Assembly: GCA_025642065.1 (NCBI GenBank)
Contig: JAODUP010000014.1
Location: forward strand, 611,501 to 675,500
Source of the DNA: Paralvinella palmiformis
Taxonomy: Eukaryota; Annelida; Polychaeta; Terebellida; Alvinellidae
DNA: 64,000 bases
Reading direction: 5' to 3'
Of the stretch, positions 13,619 to 25,023 are shown piece by piece. Numbering within the stretch: the stretch's first letter is position 1; every line of letters starts with the position of its first letter. The position numbers were made by a program, and so were the translations under genes. Below the pieces are notes generated by a model, which was not told the DNA's origin, did no database searches, and worked only from the letters and a program-made list of their open reading frames with translations.

Positions 13619-13826
13619 GATGATGAGGATGATGATGATGATGATGATTGCTGTTTTACGGCCATTTTCGTGCACATCGTAGGCTAAATGGGCAGAGCGA
13701 CCTCCAAATGTAATGAAGCGAATTGAAAGATGAAACACCCTTCAGATATGCCCACGCCGAGATTCGAACCCGGGTCATAGTGATCTGTGATCCAACGCGC
13801 TACTAGTTAGACCGCTGAGGCGCCCC
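13619..13826 (-). mobile_element. SINE-A copy, near full length
   Basis: Minus strand. Starts with an expanded (GAT)n tail, then TTTTACGGCCATTTTCGTGC, the CATATCTGAAGGGTG-type centre and the tRNA-like head ending at GAGGCGCC. Its head end forms the left edge of the segment duplicated at 25 kb. Confidence 0.9.
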
Positions 13827-14133
13827 TTTAAGTGAACAAATATACTTTTGTTTGTGACGTGTACTATGATCCTGTACACGTTTTCCTGGAACCATAATGA
13901 CGTTACCGAGTACAATCTATATTTCCTTCAGCAAATATTTCTTTTGTTTTAATTCACAAACACAGACGCGTAGAGATAATTTGAACCGAAAACACAATTG
14001 TCTAGTGCGCAACTAGTAATTACAGTTTTATTGGTAAAGATTAAGTGCATACTTAATGAAGGAGAAAAAGATCACATCATTTAAAAAATCTTCCGAGAGA
14101 CAAAATATGCGATACGTGTGTGTGTGTGTGTGT
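13798..14133. repeat. Segment duplicated inside the element at 25 kb
   Basis: About 0.3 kb, from the last 28 bases of a SINE-A head through unique DNA to a (GT)n run, recurs with few differences at 25046-25361. The shared SINE/flank junction shows both copies descend from one locus. This locus holds the whole SINE and the other only a stub, so this is probably the source. Confidence 0.9.
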
Positions 14134-15257
14134 ATGTTATCAATCTATAACCAAAAAATCTGTGTTTAATTCTATGAGCTCGTCCTTGTTGTTCTCTTAC
14201 CTATAACAGGTGTTAAGTAAAGATAAACACATCGGTTGGTGCCCAGATTAATTAATTACGCATCTAGCTTACAATAACTGGGGTATAGAGGATGCCTAAT
14301 TAACTCATGTTGACAAATATTCACCTTTACGGGGGATGTTCATGTTGCGCTAGTTAGTTACTGATAATGACGCTATTTATAAATGGCAGACCCATCAAAA
14401 TGTTTATTACACTGTAACTGTCCAAACCATCCACTTAAACTGTCGAAAACAACCATTTCACTCCGAGTATTTGTGTGTTTGTGCTCGACTTGTGCGTATG
14501 TGTACAATATACGTTTGTTTGTGTGAAAGGTATTGTATGCCCCTCTCACTCTATCTATCTCTGGCCTCTTCCGGTGTGTGTGTGTGCCTATATAAAGGTG
14601 TGCGTGTGTGTGTGTTAGCTGTGTGTGTGTGTGGGTGATTTTTATGTGTGTGTGTGTGTGTGTGTGCATGTGTAAATGGGTGTGTGCATATATCAGTGCA
14701 CGCAACTACAAAGGTGCATGTGTGTGTGACTGATTGATGTCCTGTTCAGTGTTTGTCCGTCTCTAGATTTGCATGCATATATATGTATATCACGTTTCAT
14801 GAGTAAAACGCAAAAAGCTAAAAATAAGTCACAAAAACACACACACAAATTAAGTTTAAAATTACGTGACAAGCAGCTTAAAGGCAGGACTTCAGATAAG
14901 AAAATGATAAGATTAGTTTTCTCGTAATGTAATAGTAACATCGTATAATACTTAGATCTGACTTATCTTCCGATATTAGTCAACATCGGTCTGACATGTG
15001 ACCGGGTCAAAGGTAAAGGTTGGTTTATTAACTGTTGGCATATAGTACGAACGAGTTCCAGCGATCCGGTGGTAGAGCGTGTAGTACTTAATGACTAAGG
15101 TGACGATTTTAATTCTCAAAGAAAGGGGAGCGATCATTTTCAGGGAATCATTTCTTGACTCACGATAATATTAAGTGACTGACTAGTTTAGAACCTAAAA
15201 CACTCCAGTATTGACCTCCCTCAGACTAAATGTGCTTCCCAATGATTGGTTCAGTCA

Positions 15258-15262
<5 letters not shown>
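14134..15262. other. Intergenic stretch with GT-rich blocks
   Basis: GT microsatellite blocks lie at 14571-14590, 14600-14632 and 14645-14668; the open frames across them are repeat artefacts. A very decayed tRNA-like head may be present at 15058-15120. Otherwise nothing is seen. Confidence 0.6.
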
Positions 15263-15325
<63 letters not shown>

Positions 15326-15344
15326 ATGGATGGATGGATGGATG
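15263..15344. repeat. Compound microsatellite (TA)n(TG)n(GGAT)n
   Basis: A pure TA run passes into a TG run and then five GGAT units. It mirrors the (CA)n(TA)n block at 15600-15650 on the opposite strand. Confidence 0.95.
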
Positions 15345-15442
15345 CTCTTTATTTTCCCCTTCCGGGAGTACATAACAAATGTTATGAATAACAGTAACTA
15401 TATATACAGGCATTTACACACATCTATATGAGGAAATGTTCA

Positions 15443-15593
15443 GTGTGTGTGTGTGTGTGTGTTACGGTTAATCTGTATAATCAGGTAATATATTTCCTTA
15501 AATTTTCATGTAATACACCTCTTGCTAACTGAGATTTAATACACATTACATATTACCTGATATATACATATTACCTGGTTATACAAATTAACT

Positions 15594-15650
<57 letters not shown>
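15443..15650. repeat. Inverted repeat with GT/TA arms
   Basis: The left arm 15443-15490 is (GT)n followed by TTACGGTTAATCTGTATAAT. The right arm 15569-15629 is its near-complement ending in (AC)n, followed by (TA)n to 15650. The arms pair over about 48 bp with a loop of about 78 bp, so a cruciform or a young foldback element is possible. Confidence 0.8.
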
Positions 15651-16014
15651 GTATATTAACCATAGTGGATATTAGTGTTTATAGTTTCGTGTATTATTAT
15701 CTTTGTTTATTGGTCATTTGGTCACTGGTCGTGAGATATGTTTCTACAGTGAGTCATCCCTCGCCTCATACATGTCTCAGGTATGACCAATGTCAATGCT
15801 AAACGATTCGCCAACAATTGAATACTAACATAAATAATGTAAGTGAAGAGTGGACATGTGACTACGGTTCAGGAGATAAAGAGTGACAACCGAGAAGGTC
15901 GTGAGGTGTTCGTAGACTTTAGGCCGACTAGTGACCGCTCTTTCACATACCCAGCGGCTAAAATCGACAGACAGACAGCTAATATAGATGAGTTGTGTCA
16001 TATAACAGCAGTAT

Positions 16015-16058
16015 GCGGCCCATTTATCCTACCATGCTCACAAAACTGGCTGTAAAAC

Positions 16059-16090
<32 letters not shown>

Positions 16091-16127
16091 TAATAATAAT
16101 AATAATAATCATCATCATCATCATCAT
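16015..16127 (+). mobile_element. SINE-A 3'-end fragment with long tail
   Basis: GCGGCCCATTTATCCTACC, then ACTGGCTGTAAAACATCAA, then (ATCA)n, (ATA)n and (ATC)n. The order matches the SINE-A 3' end; the expanded tail has become a three-part microsatellite. Confidence 0.8.
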
Positions 16128-16642
16128 GACAGCAGTTTGCCTCTCAAGAGGAGTTGATATACATCTGTTAGAATGGCAGTACAGGCATATTGCTATGGAT
16201 AGGCTGGTCTTTAAAATGCACCAACAAATTATTATTTCACTGATATGATATTAGCATATTACGTTCATCGTATTGCCATTGCTCAGCAATCGTATGCCCA
16301 AACTTCCTGTATTACCCGAAGTGGCTTGGTGCGATGAATAACAAATAAAACTAACGCTAAACAGCCCCGTTTTAAGCTCCATATGCAGTATGTTTCCGAT
16401 CCCAGTGTTACTGGTCTATGTGGGATGTTTCATGCTTTAATTAAAGACTTCGCTCATCGTCTCGTGACTCTAGGGAGTTGCCGCTCGGTCGTATGTTTCA
16501 GATTGGACAAGCGCCAACGCTAAATATGGCAACAACTTAGTAGTGACTCAGACCGTTAAAACTAGTCTCTCGTGTAATTTAGGAACAAAAACGTGTGAGA
16601 CCATTGTTGTCAGTTTTTTCCCGAATTGTTTACGACTAAGTG

Positions 16643-16725
16643 TTATATATATATATATATATATATATATACGCACGCGTGTGCACACACGCACAAACGG
16701 ACACACATACACACGAATATATATA

Positions 16726-16786
<61 letters not shown>

Positions 16787-16914
16787 AATCTTTATTTCAG
16801 ACTCTCAGTCCATAGTAATACAATACAAATAACTAATTATCAATTAAAAAAAATTATGTACAACATCAGGCAGGTCATTTTACATAAATACATTAAAAAA
16901 TTATCATGTGTGTG

Positions 16915-16971
<57 letters not shown>

Positions 16972-17111
16972 GTGTGTCCAATCAAAAGGTACTATATTAG
17001 AGATTTTTCATTCAATGTTTTATTATTCAATATTAAATTATAATAATATAAATAATACATTATCACACAAAGTACCTCACTGGCGCAAAAAAACTAAATT
17101 TTCATAAAAAT

Positions 17112-17162
<51 letters not shown>
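16643..17162. repeat. Cluster of (TA)n microsatellites
   Basis: TA runs at 16643-16671, 16716-16783, 16914-16969 and 17113-17162 are separated by AT-rich DNA. The last two follow a GTGATATATA junction, so they may be copies of one unit. Confidence 0.9.
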
Positions 17163-17163
<1 letters not shown>

Positions 17164-18118
17164 ATTTCCTATTCTTTATTTCTTTATAAAACCACCAAAA
17201 TATAGTATGAGTAATCTACCAGTTAGCACAACCATGGAATATCCAGTATACAAATATAGCATATCATTGTTTGTTTGTCGTGATAATGTTTCAAATTCAA
17301 CTTCTTAAGCGTAGGCTGTTATCGGCTCATCTTATAACCACGATAACAACAACAACAACAATAACAACACCATTCGCCGTCTATTTCAAGCCGTGTGACC
17401 TTTCATTTACACCCGCTCCATGCCTGTCTATTCTTAGACCCGGTGACGGTTTACTTCGATGTCTAGTTTATCAGATGGGTCTCGATTATTACAATCTCAT
17501 TTGTCTACTTAGAAATAATCGGCGAATGGCCGTCTGCTTCAGTTTTATTACATCTGCTTCGCGGGAAGCATTAGAAGGTTGGACGACACTCTGTCAAGGA
17601 AGGTCGCCCGTGAGTGCTGGCAGACAGCTAGAAATGATATCTTCGATGGGGGAATGACATTTGCTAAGAAGACGACACCAAGGGCTCTTTCCGTCGCTGT
17701 GCGAAGGGGGGGGGGGGTGCTCTGGTGATATGTGGGTGGTTGGTTGTCTGTCCGCCCGTGAACCTGTCTGTCTGTCTGTCTTTAACTATTGGTCAGTGGA
17801 ATATAGATTAATTCGACTGTGTGACAAAGAAACATTTAAGCAAATAAAGAATAGCGCGCGCGCCCGCGTGTGTGGTATGTTTCATACGAGTTTAATTCGA
17901 AGAGTGGACTTTTGTATGAATCACATAACTAAACAGCTTCGATAAACCATGTACTCGGCATACCCAGTCAGCCTTCCTAGAATCACGTGTGCCAACTGAA
18001 CCAGTGAGAGCTAGCGAGTACGAAATCGGAATTATTTCTTCAGGTAATCGATTAACTCGACAAGGCAGCTTTCTTGGAATCTAGCCACTTACGCGTGCTG
18101 GCTTGTATTTACACTGCG
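17163..18118. other. Intergenic stretch before the PH-domain gene
   Basis: GC rises gradually toward 18 kb. It contains a short CAA run (17345-17365), a G tract (17706-17717) and CTGT units (17768-17781). An open frame at 17271-17657 shows no recognisable domain and is low in complexity, so it is not called. Confidence 0.5.
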
Positions 18119-18289
18119 CACGTGTTCGCCGCTTGGCTCGCTGCCAATGTTTATGTTCTCCGCGATCAGCTAGCCAATCGGGGACGTCCGTCGTGACGTC
18201 GTCATCGGCAGATACGGGGGAACCCCGCTCAAATGTCGGGATGTAGGCCACTACTGCTCGGTATTAACACGAAAACGGCGTCTATAAAG
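18119..18289 (+). promoter_or_regulatory. Promoter of the PH-domain gene
   Basis: In order: E-box CACGTG (18119-18124), two CCAAT boxes (18144-18148 and 18174-18178), a CRE-like TGACGTCG (18194-18201) and a TATA box TATAAAG (18283-18289). This places transcription start near 18310-18320, about 120 bases before the first ATG. The combination is that of a compact, inducible metazoan promoter. The sites are seen; their use is inferred. Confidence 0.7.
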
Positions 18290-18437
18290 GCCCCTACTTG
18301 CGTACTTATCGTAGCAGATCGTCAACTGTTAGCGTCAGTTTCGGTTGTTGGAGACATAAACCACCAACTTAAAGCTTAGGCGTCTGTGTTTGGTTATCTG
18401 CCGTTGTCGACCAGGGACAGAAGCTTCGGAGAAAATA

Positions 18438-19085
18438 ATGCGCCATTTGACAGAGGGAGTAGAAAACATGCCGCCCGATCCCATCGAGATCCCCCAGAGG
18501 ATGGCGACCCACGACGCACGCATCGACCATCCGTCTGGATGTCCGGGCCGCGAAGGATTGACCGGATGCCCGATTTGGGAGAAGACGGTTCGTGTTGTTC
18601 AGTCGACCGCGCCGGGTAAACTGATAAAGGTTCGCGTCATTCTGAAGGTGTACTCGACGAGTTTCGGCTGTCGGTACGCGGTGGTTTCCCAGGATAAACT
18701 CCTGTCTAAGGATTGTGGCTACATCAACCTGAAGCACTGTACGGTGAGGGCTAGCGCAGACAACGGCCGAACAGGGATGGCGTCGCCTGGCGCGTCACCG
18801 TTAGGATCAGGACAGCGGTGCAAACCAACCGAGCACCACTTCGAGATCATCTCGCACAAAAATGACTTTCGCAAGCTAGTTTTCTGCGTGCAATCCAGCT
18901 CGGAGCTCGAACAGTGGCTGGCGGTGCTGAGCGATCCAGAAGAACGGGAAGGGGACCCTGCATCACCGGAAATGTTAATAGGATCTCCCGTGAGGAGGAG
19001 TCTCGGAGAACTTTCACCTGCCAGGTTAAACTCTCCAAGATTGTGCAAAAAACAGACCCTAATGCCATCCGTCGAAGAAGAGTAG
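18438..19085 (+). CDS. Intronless PH-domain protein, 215 residues
   Basis: The ATG at 18438 has A at -3 and is the first in the frame; the frame runs unbroken to TAG at 19083-19085. Residues about 40-166 look like a pleckstrin-homology fold. A basic strand (KLIKVRVILKVY) is followed by CRYAVVSQDKLL and GYINLKHCTV, then a low-complexity Gly/Ser/Pro insert (about 105-128), then HHFEIISH and KLVFCVQ. It closes with a helix ELEQWLAVL carrying the conserved PH tryptophan (W160). The C-terminal tail (170-215) is rich in Ser-Pro pairs (SPEM, SPVRRS, SPARLNSPR), possible proline-directed phosphorylation sites. PH domains bind phosphoinositides or proteins at membranes; the ligand here is unknown. Codon third positions are strongly GC-rich, unlike the surroundings. 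PHLDA proteins were considered but the motifs do not match closely. No intron is seen. Confidence 0.8.
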   Translation: MRHLTEGVENMPPDPIEIPQRMATHDARIDHPSGCPGREGLTGCPIWEKTVRVVQSTAPGKLIKVRVILKVYSTSFGCRYAVVSQDKLLSKDCGYINLKHCTVRASADNGRTGMASPGASPLGSGQRCKPTEHHFEIISHKNDFRKLVFCVQSSSELEQWLAVLSDPEEREGDPASPEMLIGSPVRRSLGELSPARLNSPRLCKKQTLMPSVEEE

Positions 19086-19104
19086 ACACTCTCGTATCGG
19101 TAAC

Positions 19105-19115
19105 ATTTATTTATT
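19105..19115 (+). promoter_or_regulatory. AU-rich element in the 3' region
   Basis: ATTTATTTATT lies 20 bases after the stop codon of the PH-domain gene. Overlapping ATTTA pentamers mark unstable mRNAs of immediate-early genes, which fits the promoter type. It is a short motif, so chance cannot be excluded. Confidence 0.45.
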
Positions 19116-20080
19116 CTAGATATGTGATGTCTGGACGGGAACCGATATCCGGAAGGAGTGGTCAAGTGACCGTATCCGTATTACTACCGGATGTTCAACC
19201 ACGGTCGCCGTTTCATAACTGTGAGACGTCCTCGATCGGTAAGCGAGCCAGAAGATGACGTAAACGTTGTTTTGATCACGTCGTCTTGGAGCTAATACCC
19301 CCCCACCCCACCCCCGAGTATTGATCCGTGGGATGTTTTCCCAAACAACGAAAGGAAACTAGTCCTAAGTAACAGTCAGTCCAACAATGGATCAATCGAT
19401 AGTCGATCTGCATAATATGGCTAGATCCCTGCTATATGTCTAGGAATTGTATACATGCATTGTACATTATTGGGTGATTTGAAATTGATGCATGCGTACG
19501 TGTGCGTGCGCGTGTGTGTGTGGTTCATTTTAATACTTTAGGGATCACCGATAAACAAAAGTTAAAACTGTTCAATACACTGGTTTGTTTACGCGATTTC
19601 TTCGTATGATGTATGTCTAGCGCGAGTTTGTGCCACACATCCTATGTATTATGGCTCGCTATATATCGTCCACTGTGTAGTTGGCCTGCCATAATTATGT
19701 CAGTTCCGGGTCAGGTCGTTGGTTGAGAACAGTCTAATCTGATGGTTTGTGTTCTCAGTAGACGCGATGGAGTATTCTATTTAAGTTCCGGGGACGTGTC
19801 ACTTGGTAATGTTTCCGAGCCGGAAGTTGTTTCGTGATTCATCTACTTGTTATGTTTGTGTGTCCGGTGTCACCATCGTATTGTACTAGGGGGGGGGGAT
19901 ACCTTCTGTGCCTGTTGTGGCAAATTGTATTAGTTCGAAGAAAGAGGTCTGGATAAACATGATCATAAAGAGGTTGTTTGTTGACATAAATATAATATTA
20001 TTTTCATGTTATATTGTTGATGGAAGATGATAAATGATTATAAACTATATCTTGTTTATTCGTTGGCTGCCTTTGACCAA

Positions 20081-20110
20081 TGCATGTGTGTGTGTGTGGG
20101 GGGGGGGTCC
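20081..20110. repeat. (GT)n plus G tract
   Basis: Short GT run followed by about ten G. Similar mononucleotide tracts recur at 19890, 22103, 23244 and 27220. Confidence 0.85.
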
Positions 20111-20191
20111 CGTTCTTCTATTCCAGCCGTTTAAACCATAATATCGTTCCGTGGACTGCATTCTTAGCAGGAACTAAATACTATTTTACCA

Positions 20192-20197
20192 AATAAA
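20192..20197 (+). terminator. Possible poly(A) signal
   Basis: AATAAA about 1.1 kb after the PH-domain stop codon and just before the minisatellite. It is the first canonical signal on this strand that I see, but the implied 3' untranslated region is long. Confidence 0.3.
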
Positions 20198-20296
20198 AAC
20201 ACATACAAAGAGCGTAGTGTTTTTCAGATATTCTCTCACAATACGGAAGATGATGATGATAAAAACGAGGAACAGACGTCAACGTGAGCAGATATC

Positions 20297-20890
20297 TAAA
20301 GCTCAACACAACACACACACATACAGAGAACAACCACACTGATCTACAGCTCAACACAACACACACATACAGAGAATAACTACACTGATCTACAGCTCAA
20401 CACAACACACACATACAGAGAACAACCACACTGATCTACAGCTCAACACAACACACACATACAGAGAACAACCACACTGATCTACAGCTGAACACAACAC
20501 ACACATACAGAGAATAACCACACTGATCTACAGCTGAACACAACACACACATACAGAGAACAACCACACTGATCTACAGCTGAACACAACACACACATAC
20601 AGAAAATAACCACACTGATCTACAGCTGAACACAACACACACATACAGAGAACAACCACACTGATCTACAGCTGAACACACACATACAGAGAACAACCAC
20701 ACTGATCTACAGCTGAACACAACACACACATACAGAGAACAACCACACTGATCTACAGCTGAACACAACACACACATACAGAGAACAACCACACTGATCT
20801 ACAGCTCAACATAACACACACATACAGAGAATAACCACACTGATCTACAGCTCAACACTCACAGAGAACAACCACACTGATCTACAGCTC
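20297..20890. repeat. Minisatellite, 46-bp unit, about 13 copies
   Basis: The unit contains AGCTCAACACAACACACACA, then TACAGAGAACAACCACACTG, then ATCTAC. Copies alternate between AGCTC and AGCTG and between GAACAACC and GAATAACC, and two copies are shortened. The Cys/Val-rich minus-strand frame is an artefact of the repeat. Confidence 0.95.
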
Positions 20891-21172
20891 AACAACCACA
20901 GTGAATTGTGATCAATAACATGCTAAGTACATCATTAGGTACGGAGTTAGGTACTTCATGATTGATAAACTGTACTAATTGACCTCTGGTGTAAGGTGAT
21001 TAATTACTCCTATTCAGTCCAAGGAGCAGGTCAACGGGTACGCAATCTGAGATGGTGATAATTATTTCGTGGAGTTATAAATGTTAATTTCTTCATATTG
21101 ATATGTATGGTTTGCTGAGGATCATTCAATTATCACACTCAAACACTTATTGAGACCATAATCAAAAGATAG

Positions 21173-21459
21173 GAGTGAGTGAGTGAGTGAGTGAGTGAGT
21201 GAGTGAGTGAGTGAGTGAGTGAGTGAGTGAGTGAGTGAGTGAGTGAGTGAGTGAGTGAGTGAGTGAGTGAGTGAGTGAGTGAGTGAGTGAGTGAGTGGTG
21301 GTGAGTGAGTGAGTGAGTGAGTGAGTGAGTGAGTGAGTGAGTGAGTGAGTGAGTGAGTGAGTGAGTGAGTGAGTGAGTGAGTGAGTGAGTGAGTGAGTGA
21401 GTGAGTGAGTGAGTGAGTGAGTGAGTGAGTGAGTGAGTGAGTGAGTGAGTGAGTGAGTG
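21173..21459. repeat. (GAGT)n tetranucleotide array, about 71 units
   Basis: Nearly pure, with a single interruption (GTGGTGGTGAG near 21294-21304). The minus frame reads Thr-His-Ser-Leu over and over. The same motif occurs reverse-complemented at 42898-43057 and briefly at 31681-31722. Confidence 0.97.
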
Positions 21460-22133
21460 CAGGTAAGAGAGCGGGTAAGGGGTGCAGAATTTAAAACGAC
21501 AAACGCGAGAAAGTCATTACATTTTGGTCCACATACAAACATCGGAGAGAGTCAAAACATTAGGTAAATTGATGTAACAGTACAAGTATTATGCACTTGG
21601 ATGACGTCCAAAAGACCTTAGGCACGCCTCACCATGCACACCTCACAACATGAACACACTTTATAGTTGAGCGAAATGCTAACGATCGTTGCTGTCAAGG
21701 CGTGTTTATCAAACTGTTCGTCGTGTTTATTGGTCGAACATCTTCGGACGGACAGCAGGTTATTAGCAACATAAGTAATTTATTTATTTAATTGGTCGTT
21801 TCTCTGAAGAGTCTTCTGGCCGATATTGTAACCAAAAGACATGGCTCAAGTGACCGAATATAAAGAAAGCAAATATGCTAAAAAATACACATGTCTATAT
21901 ATGGTCATAAGTATGACCTACTTATTTAACGCTTCTTCTCTAATACCGGATACAATAACAACGAAGAGAGGCATTAAACGTGTAGGTAAACCGGTCTCCG
22001 GGATTTGTGATAAATCAGTTTCTACGGATTTTCTAATTAACAATAGACCACAAACTCAAAAATCAAACATCTCGAAATGAAATTACTAAGATGCGTGTTG
22101 GAGGGGGGGGGGTCCGTGCGTGCGTGAGTGTGT
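21460..22133. other. Intergenic stretch, nothing recognised
   Basis: An open frame of 79 codons at 21841-22080 has no recognisable feature and an AT-biased composition. Confidence 0.5.
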
Positions 22134-22310
22134 ATCCCACGTGATCTAATTGGTAGCGTGTTGGACCACATATCACTACCATCCGAGTTCGAATCTCGGC
22201 GTGGGCATATCTGAAGGGTGTTTCATCTTTCACTTCGCTTCAATGCCATTTGAGGTCGCTCGGCCCATTTAGCCTACCGTGTGGACAAAAAACATAACAC
22301 CATCATCATC
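22134..22310 (+). mobile_element. SINE-A copy, full length
   Basis: Plus strand. The head has GTGATCTAATTGGTAGCGTG (A box) and GAGTTCGAATCTCGGC (B box). The body has CATATCTGAAGGGTGTTTCA and GCTCGGCCCATTTAGCCTAC, ending in an ATC tail. Confidence 0.9.
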
Positions 22311-23079
22311 CTTTATCTGTATTATGTGATTTTTGTGGTGAACTTTGACCTATAAATTCCGTAAAACATTAAAATATATACTGCCATTTCATTGTAAAAC
22401 ATAATTGAATGACTCCTGCTAATCAGAACACTATGAAATCTACTTTATTATTATTATTATTATTATTATTAACGCTTGACATATCTAGTTGTATCCATTC
22501 AATCGCTGTTTCATCCTGTTTTGTTTACCTTATGCTAACTGCTAAATTTAATTTGCTTACGTAGGTGAATCGTTTAAATAATTGTTGTTCAGGCATAATT
22601 GAGGGAAATGAGATCCTTCTGTCTTATGTAAATATTAATGGTCAACTTTATCATAACCCAATATTGACCATAGATTAAAATAAGGTCACAAACCGGAGTC
22701 GGAATACAGGACAAGTGTTATGGCTCAAACGATGTAAATTTATCTCTATCGAGTACTGTCTGAAATAATTTTGTTTCAAGAGGCTCTATTTTGTTATATG
22801 ATGGACAAAAACAATTGTGCAATCATCTTGTTTATTCCTATTAAGTGTTTTATTCGTGCTACCGTTTGACTCCAGCCCCAGTATAAACATACACAGTCAC
22901 GAGCCCTTGATAAGTGCCTCACGGAAAGCTGTCCAAGTGGGCCTCGTTTTTCAACTACGATCTTGACATTATGTTATAGGTGTTCCTGAGAAAAGAGCAC
23001 ACGTTCGATGTATTCCCGAAGATCTCGTAAAATTCTGGATTCTGCCAAATTCCTTGCGAGTTCCTACGATATTAGAAAT
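22311..23079. other. Intergenic stretch
   Basis: Contains a (TTA)n run at 22441-22471. The 22.85-23.08 kb part is more complex and abuts a dispersed repeat. No gene is recognised. Confidence 0.5.
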
Positions 23080-23279
23080 ACCGCACACGGGATAAAATCT
23101 CTAAAAATAATGTCATGCACAATCAACGCACTGACCCAACTCTAACCTCGAACGTAACTGAATAGGTCTCTGTCTAAATACGAGTCCGTGTAATAGCACA
23201 ATCGTGTAATAATAATGTCGATTTATTAAAGTGCCCTTACAAGCGGGGGGGGGGGGGCATTATAAGGAGATGTAAACAT
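23080..23279 (-). repeat. Dispersed repeat F, copy 1
   Basis: The reverse complement of this 200-base block matches 52329-52565, which has about 34 extra bases in the middle. Shared phrases include CCCCGCTTGTAA, CACTTTAATAAATCGA, CAGTTACGTTCGAGG and TTTTATCCCGTGTGCGGT. It contains a 13-G tract. The family is unidentified. Confidence 0.85.
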
Positions 23280-23390
23280 AAAATATATAATAACACACCG
23301 CGTACAGCTAAATACTTAAACAGGGTATCCGCTGATAACATCCAGTTTAGGGTTCAAAATCTTGGTCATAGCTGTGTTTTAGGATCTTCA

Positions 23391-23576
23391 GGCCTCCGTG
23401 GTCTAACTGGTAGCGCGTTGGACCACAGATCGCTACCACCTGATTTCGAATCTCGGCGTGGGCATATCCGAAGGGTGTTTCATCTTTGACTTCGCTTCAT
23501 TACCTTTGGAGGTCGCTCGGCCCATTAAGCCTACCATATACAAAAAGTGGCTGTAAAACATCAAGCATCATCATCC
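23391..23576 (+). mobile_element. SINE-A copy, full length
   Basis: Head CCGTGGTCTAACTGGTAGCG with B box GATTTCGAATCTCGG, the standard centre, and the 3' motif AAAAAGTGGCTGTAAAACAT with an ATC tail. Confidence 0.9.
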
Positions 23577-24571
23577 CCCCAGGTGTGAACAGGGCTAGAC
23601 AGGGCCAAACACACACCCATTCGGTTAATATTCCTATACGCTACGCATAATGTCCTGTCTCTTCGGTAATGGTATTGGTGACTTAATATCTGACCTTAAT
23701 TCGAACACATATAACCGCGAAAAATTATTTTCAACAATAAACACAGTCTACAAATTTTAGATGAAAAGTGCTGACAAGACCTGATGGAAATCTCCTATGA
23801 TTGTCCGGTGCCGAGTACTTCCATATTCAGACGTTTAATTGTTGATCCCGACCTCATAAGGGATAAATTGCCGAGGATGCAATGTTGATATTGGTGGAGG
23901 GGTTTTTCATTCTTCTAAGTTGATCCAACAAGCCAATTCACGGCCAACTCTGGTGGAGAAAAGAGACTGCCACTTGAAGACTAGAATGTACTACACAACG
24001 TACCATTATCAAACATTTTCTAGGACGATAATAAGTGGTGCTCTCTTTAACATATCCATGTCAAAGCACCGGAGTTGTGAGAATGTTATGAGAAGCTGAC
24101 GTCTTCGTGTAATTTGCGTAGCCATTTGGTGTGGTTGACGGACGTTTTGGCGAACGGACGTTTTGGTCCGGACGTTTTGACCTAGGACATTTCGGCCTAG
24201 GACATTTTGGCTTAAGACAATTCCGCCAACTATTGTTTCAAAGTAGGATGTTTTGGCCAATCTATGAAATACAAAATTAACTTGATGTCAGACTAGTTTA
24301 TTTACAGTTATTGATATTTCTTAGCTGAGAATGGCTATCTAAAAACATTTTCAGTTATTGAGATCTCTTCATTACAAATGGACGTTTAAAACATGAAACC
24401 TTCAATAATCAAATTAAAATGTTAGGTTGACCAACTCGAAGATTATGGGATAAACCAACAAAAAATTCAGGGATGGATATTATACCTGAAAATCAATTTT
24501 AACAGAAATTACGAAGTCTTTTTTTTAGTTATGTGTATATCTTTCTTGTTTTTTCATCCGTCATGGGGGGG

Positions 24572-24764
24572 GGCGCCTCCGTGGTCTAGCGGTAGCGTGC
24601 TGGACCACAGATCACTACCAACCGTGTTCGAATCCCGGCGTGGGCATATCTGAAGGGTGTTTCATCTTTGACTTCGTTTCATTACCTTTGGAGGTCGCTC
24701 GGCCCATTTAGCCTACCATGTGCACAAAAGTGGCCGTAAAACAGCAATCATCATCATCATCATC
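24572..24764 (+). mobile_element. SINE-A copy inside element C
   Basis: Full-length: head GGCGCCTCCGTGGTCTAGCG, B box GTGTTCGAATCCCGGCG, and the 3' motif GTGCACAAAAGTGGCCGTAA with (ATC)n. It lies between the arms of element C, so it is probably younger than that insertion. Confidence 0.9.
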
Positions 24765-24859
24765 TTCCGTCTAATGCCACCTTCATCATAAATGAGAACC
24801 CCAATGACATGAGCACACTCTGATTGTAGGGTTTCTATCAGTTTCCAGATGGAGGGATG

Positions 24860-24955
24860 GTAACCAGCGAAAACGGCCCCAGAAATTATAGTGAAAACGG
24901 CCCCCTTATATAACTGGAGTAAACTTGCCGTTGCGTATTGTATGTGTTTGGTGTA

Positions 24956-25023
<68 letters not shown>

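Noticed and set aside
14373..14705. 110-codon minus frame
   Set aside because: Mostly Thr-His runs from GT microsatellites.
17271..17657. 128-codon frame
   Set aside because: Contains a CAA microsatellite-derived Thr run and no recognisable domain.
18438..19085. Assignment to the PHLDA family
   Set aside because: Size and single-exon form fit loosely, but the characteristic PHLDA strand motifs are not visible, so only PH domain is claimed.
18335..19258. Overlapping frames on both strands of the PH-domain gene
   Set aside because: They are shadows of the GC-rich coding frame, which alone has domain structure.
20181..20792. Minus-strand Cys/Val-rich frames, and the regular 46-bp spacing as a possible CRISPR array
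   Set aside because: The units are contiguous with no unique spacers in a eukaryotic setting, so it is a minisatellite; the frames are artefacts.
21162..21542. 126-codon frame of Thr-His-Ser-Leu repeats, and its twins at 42735-43121
   Set aside because: A four-base repeat is open in every frame because it has no stop codon; there is no start context or unique sequence.
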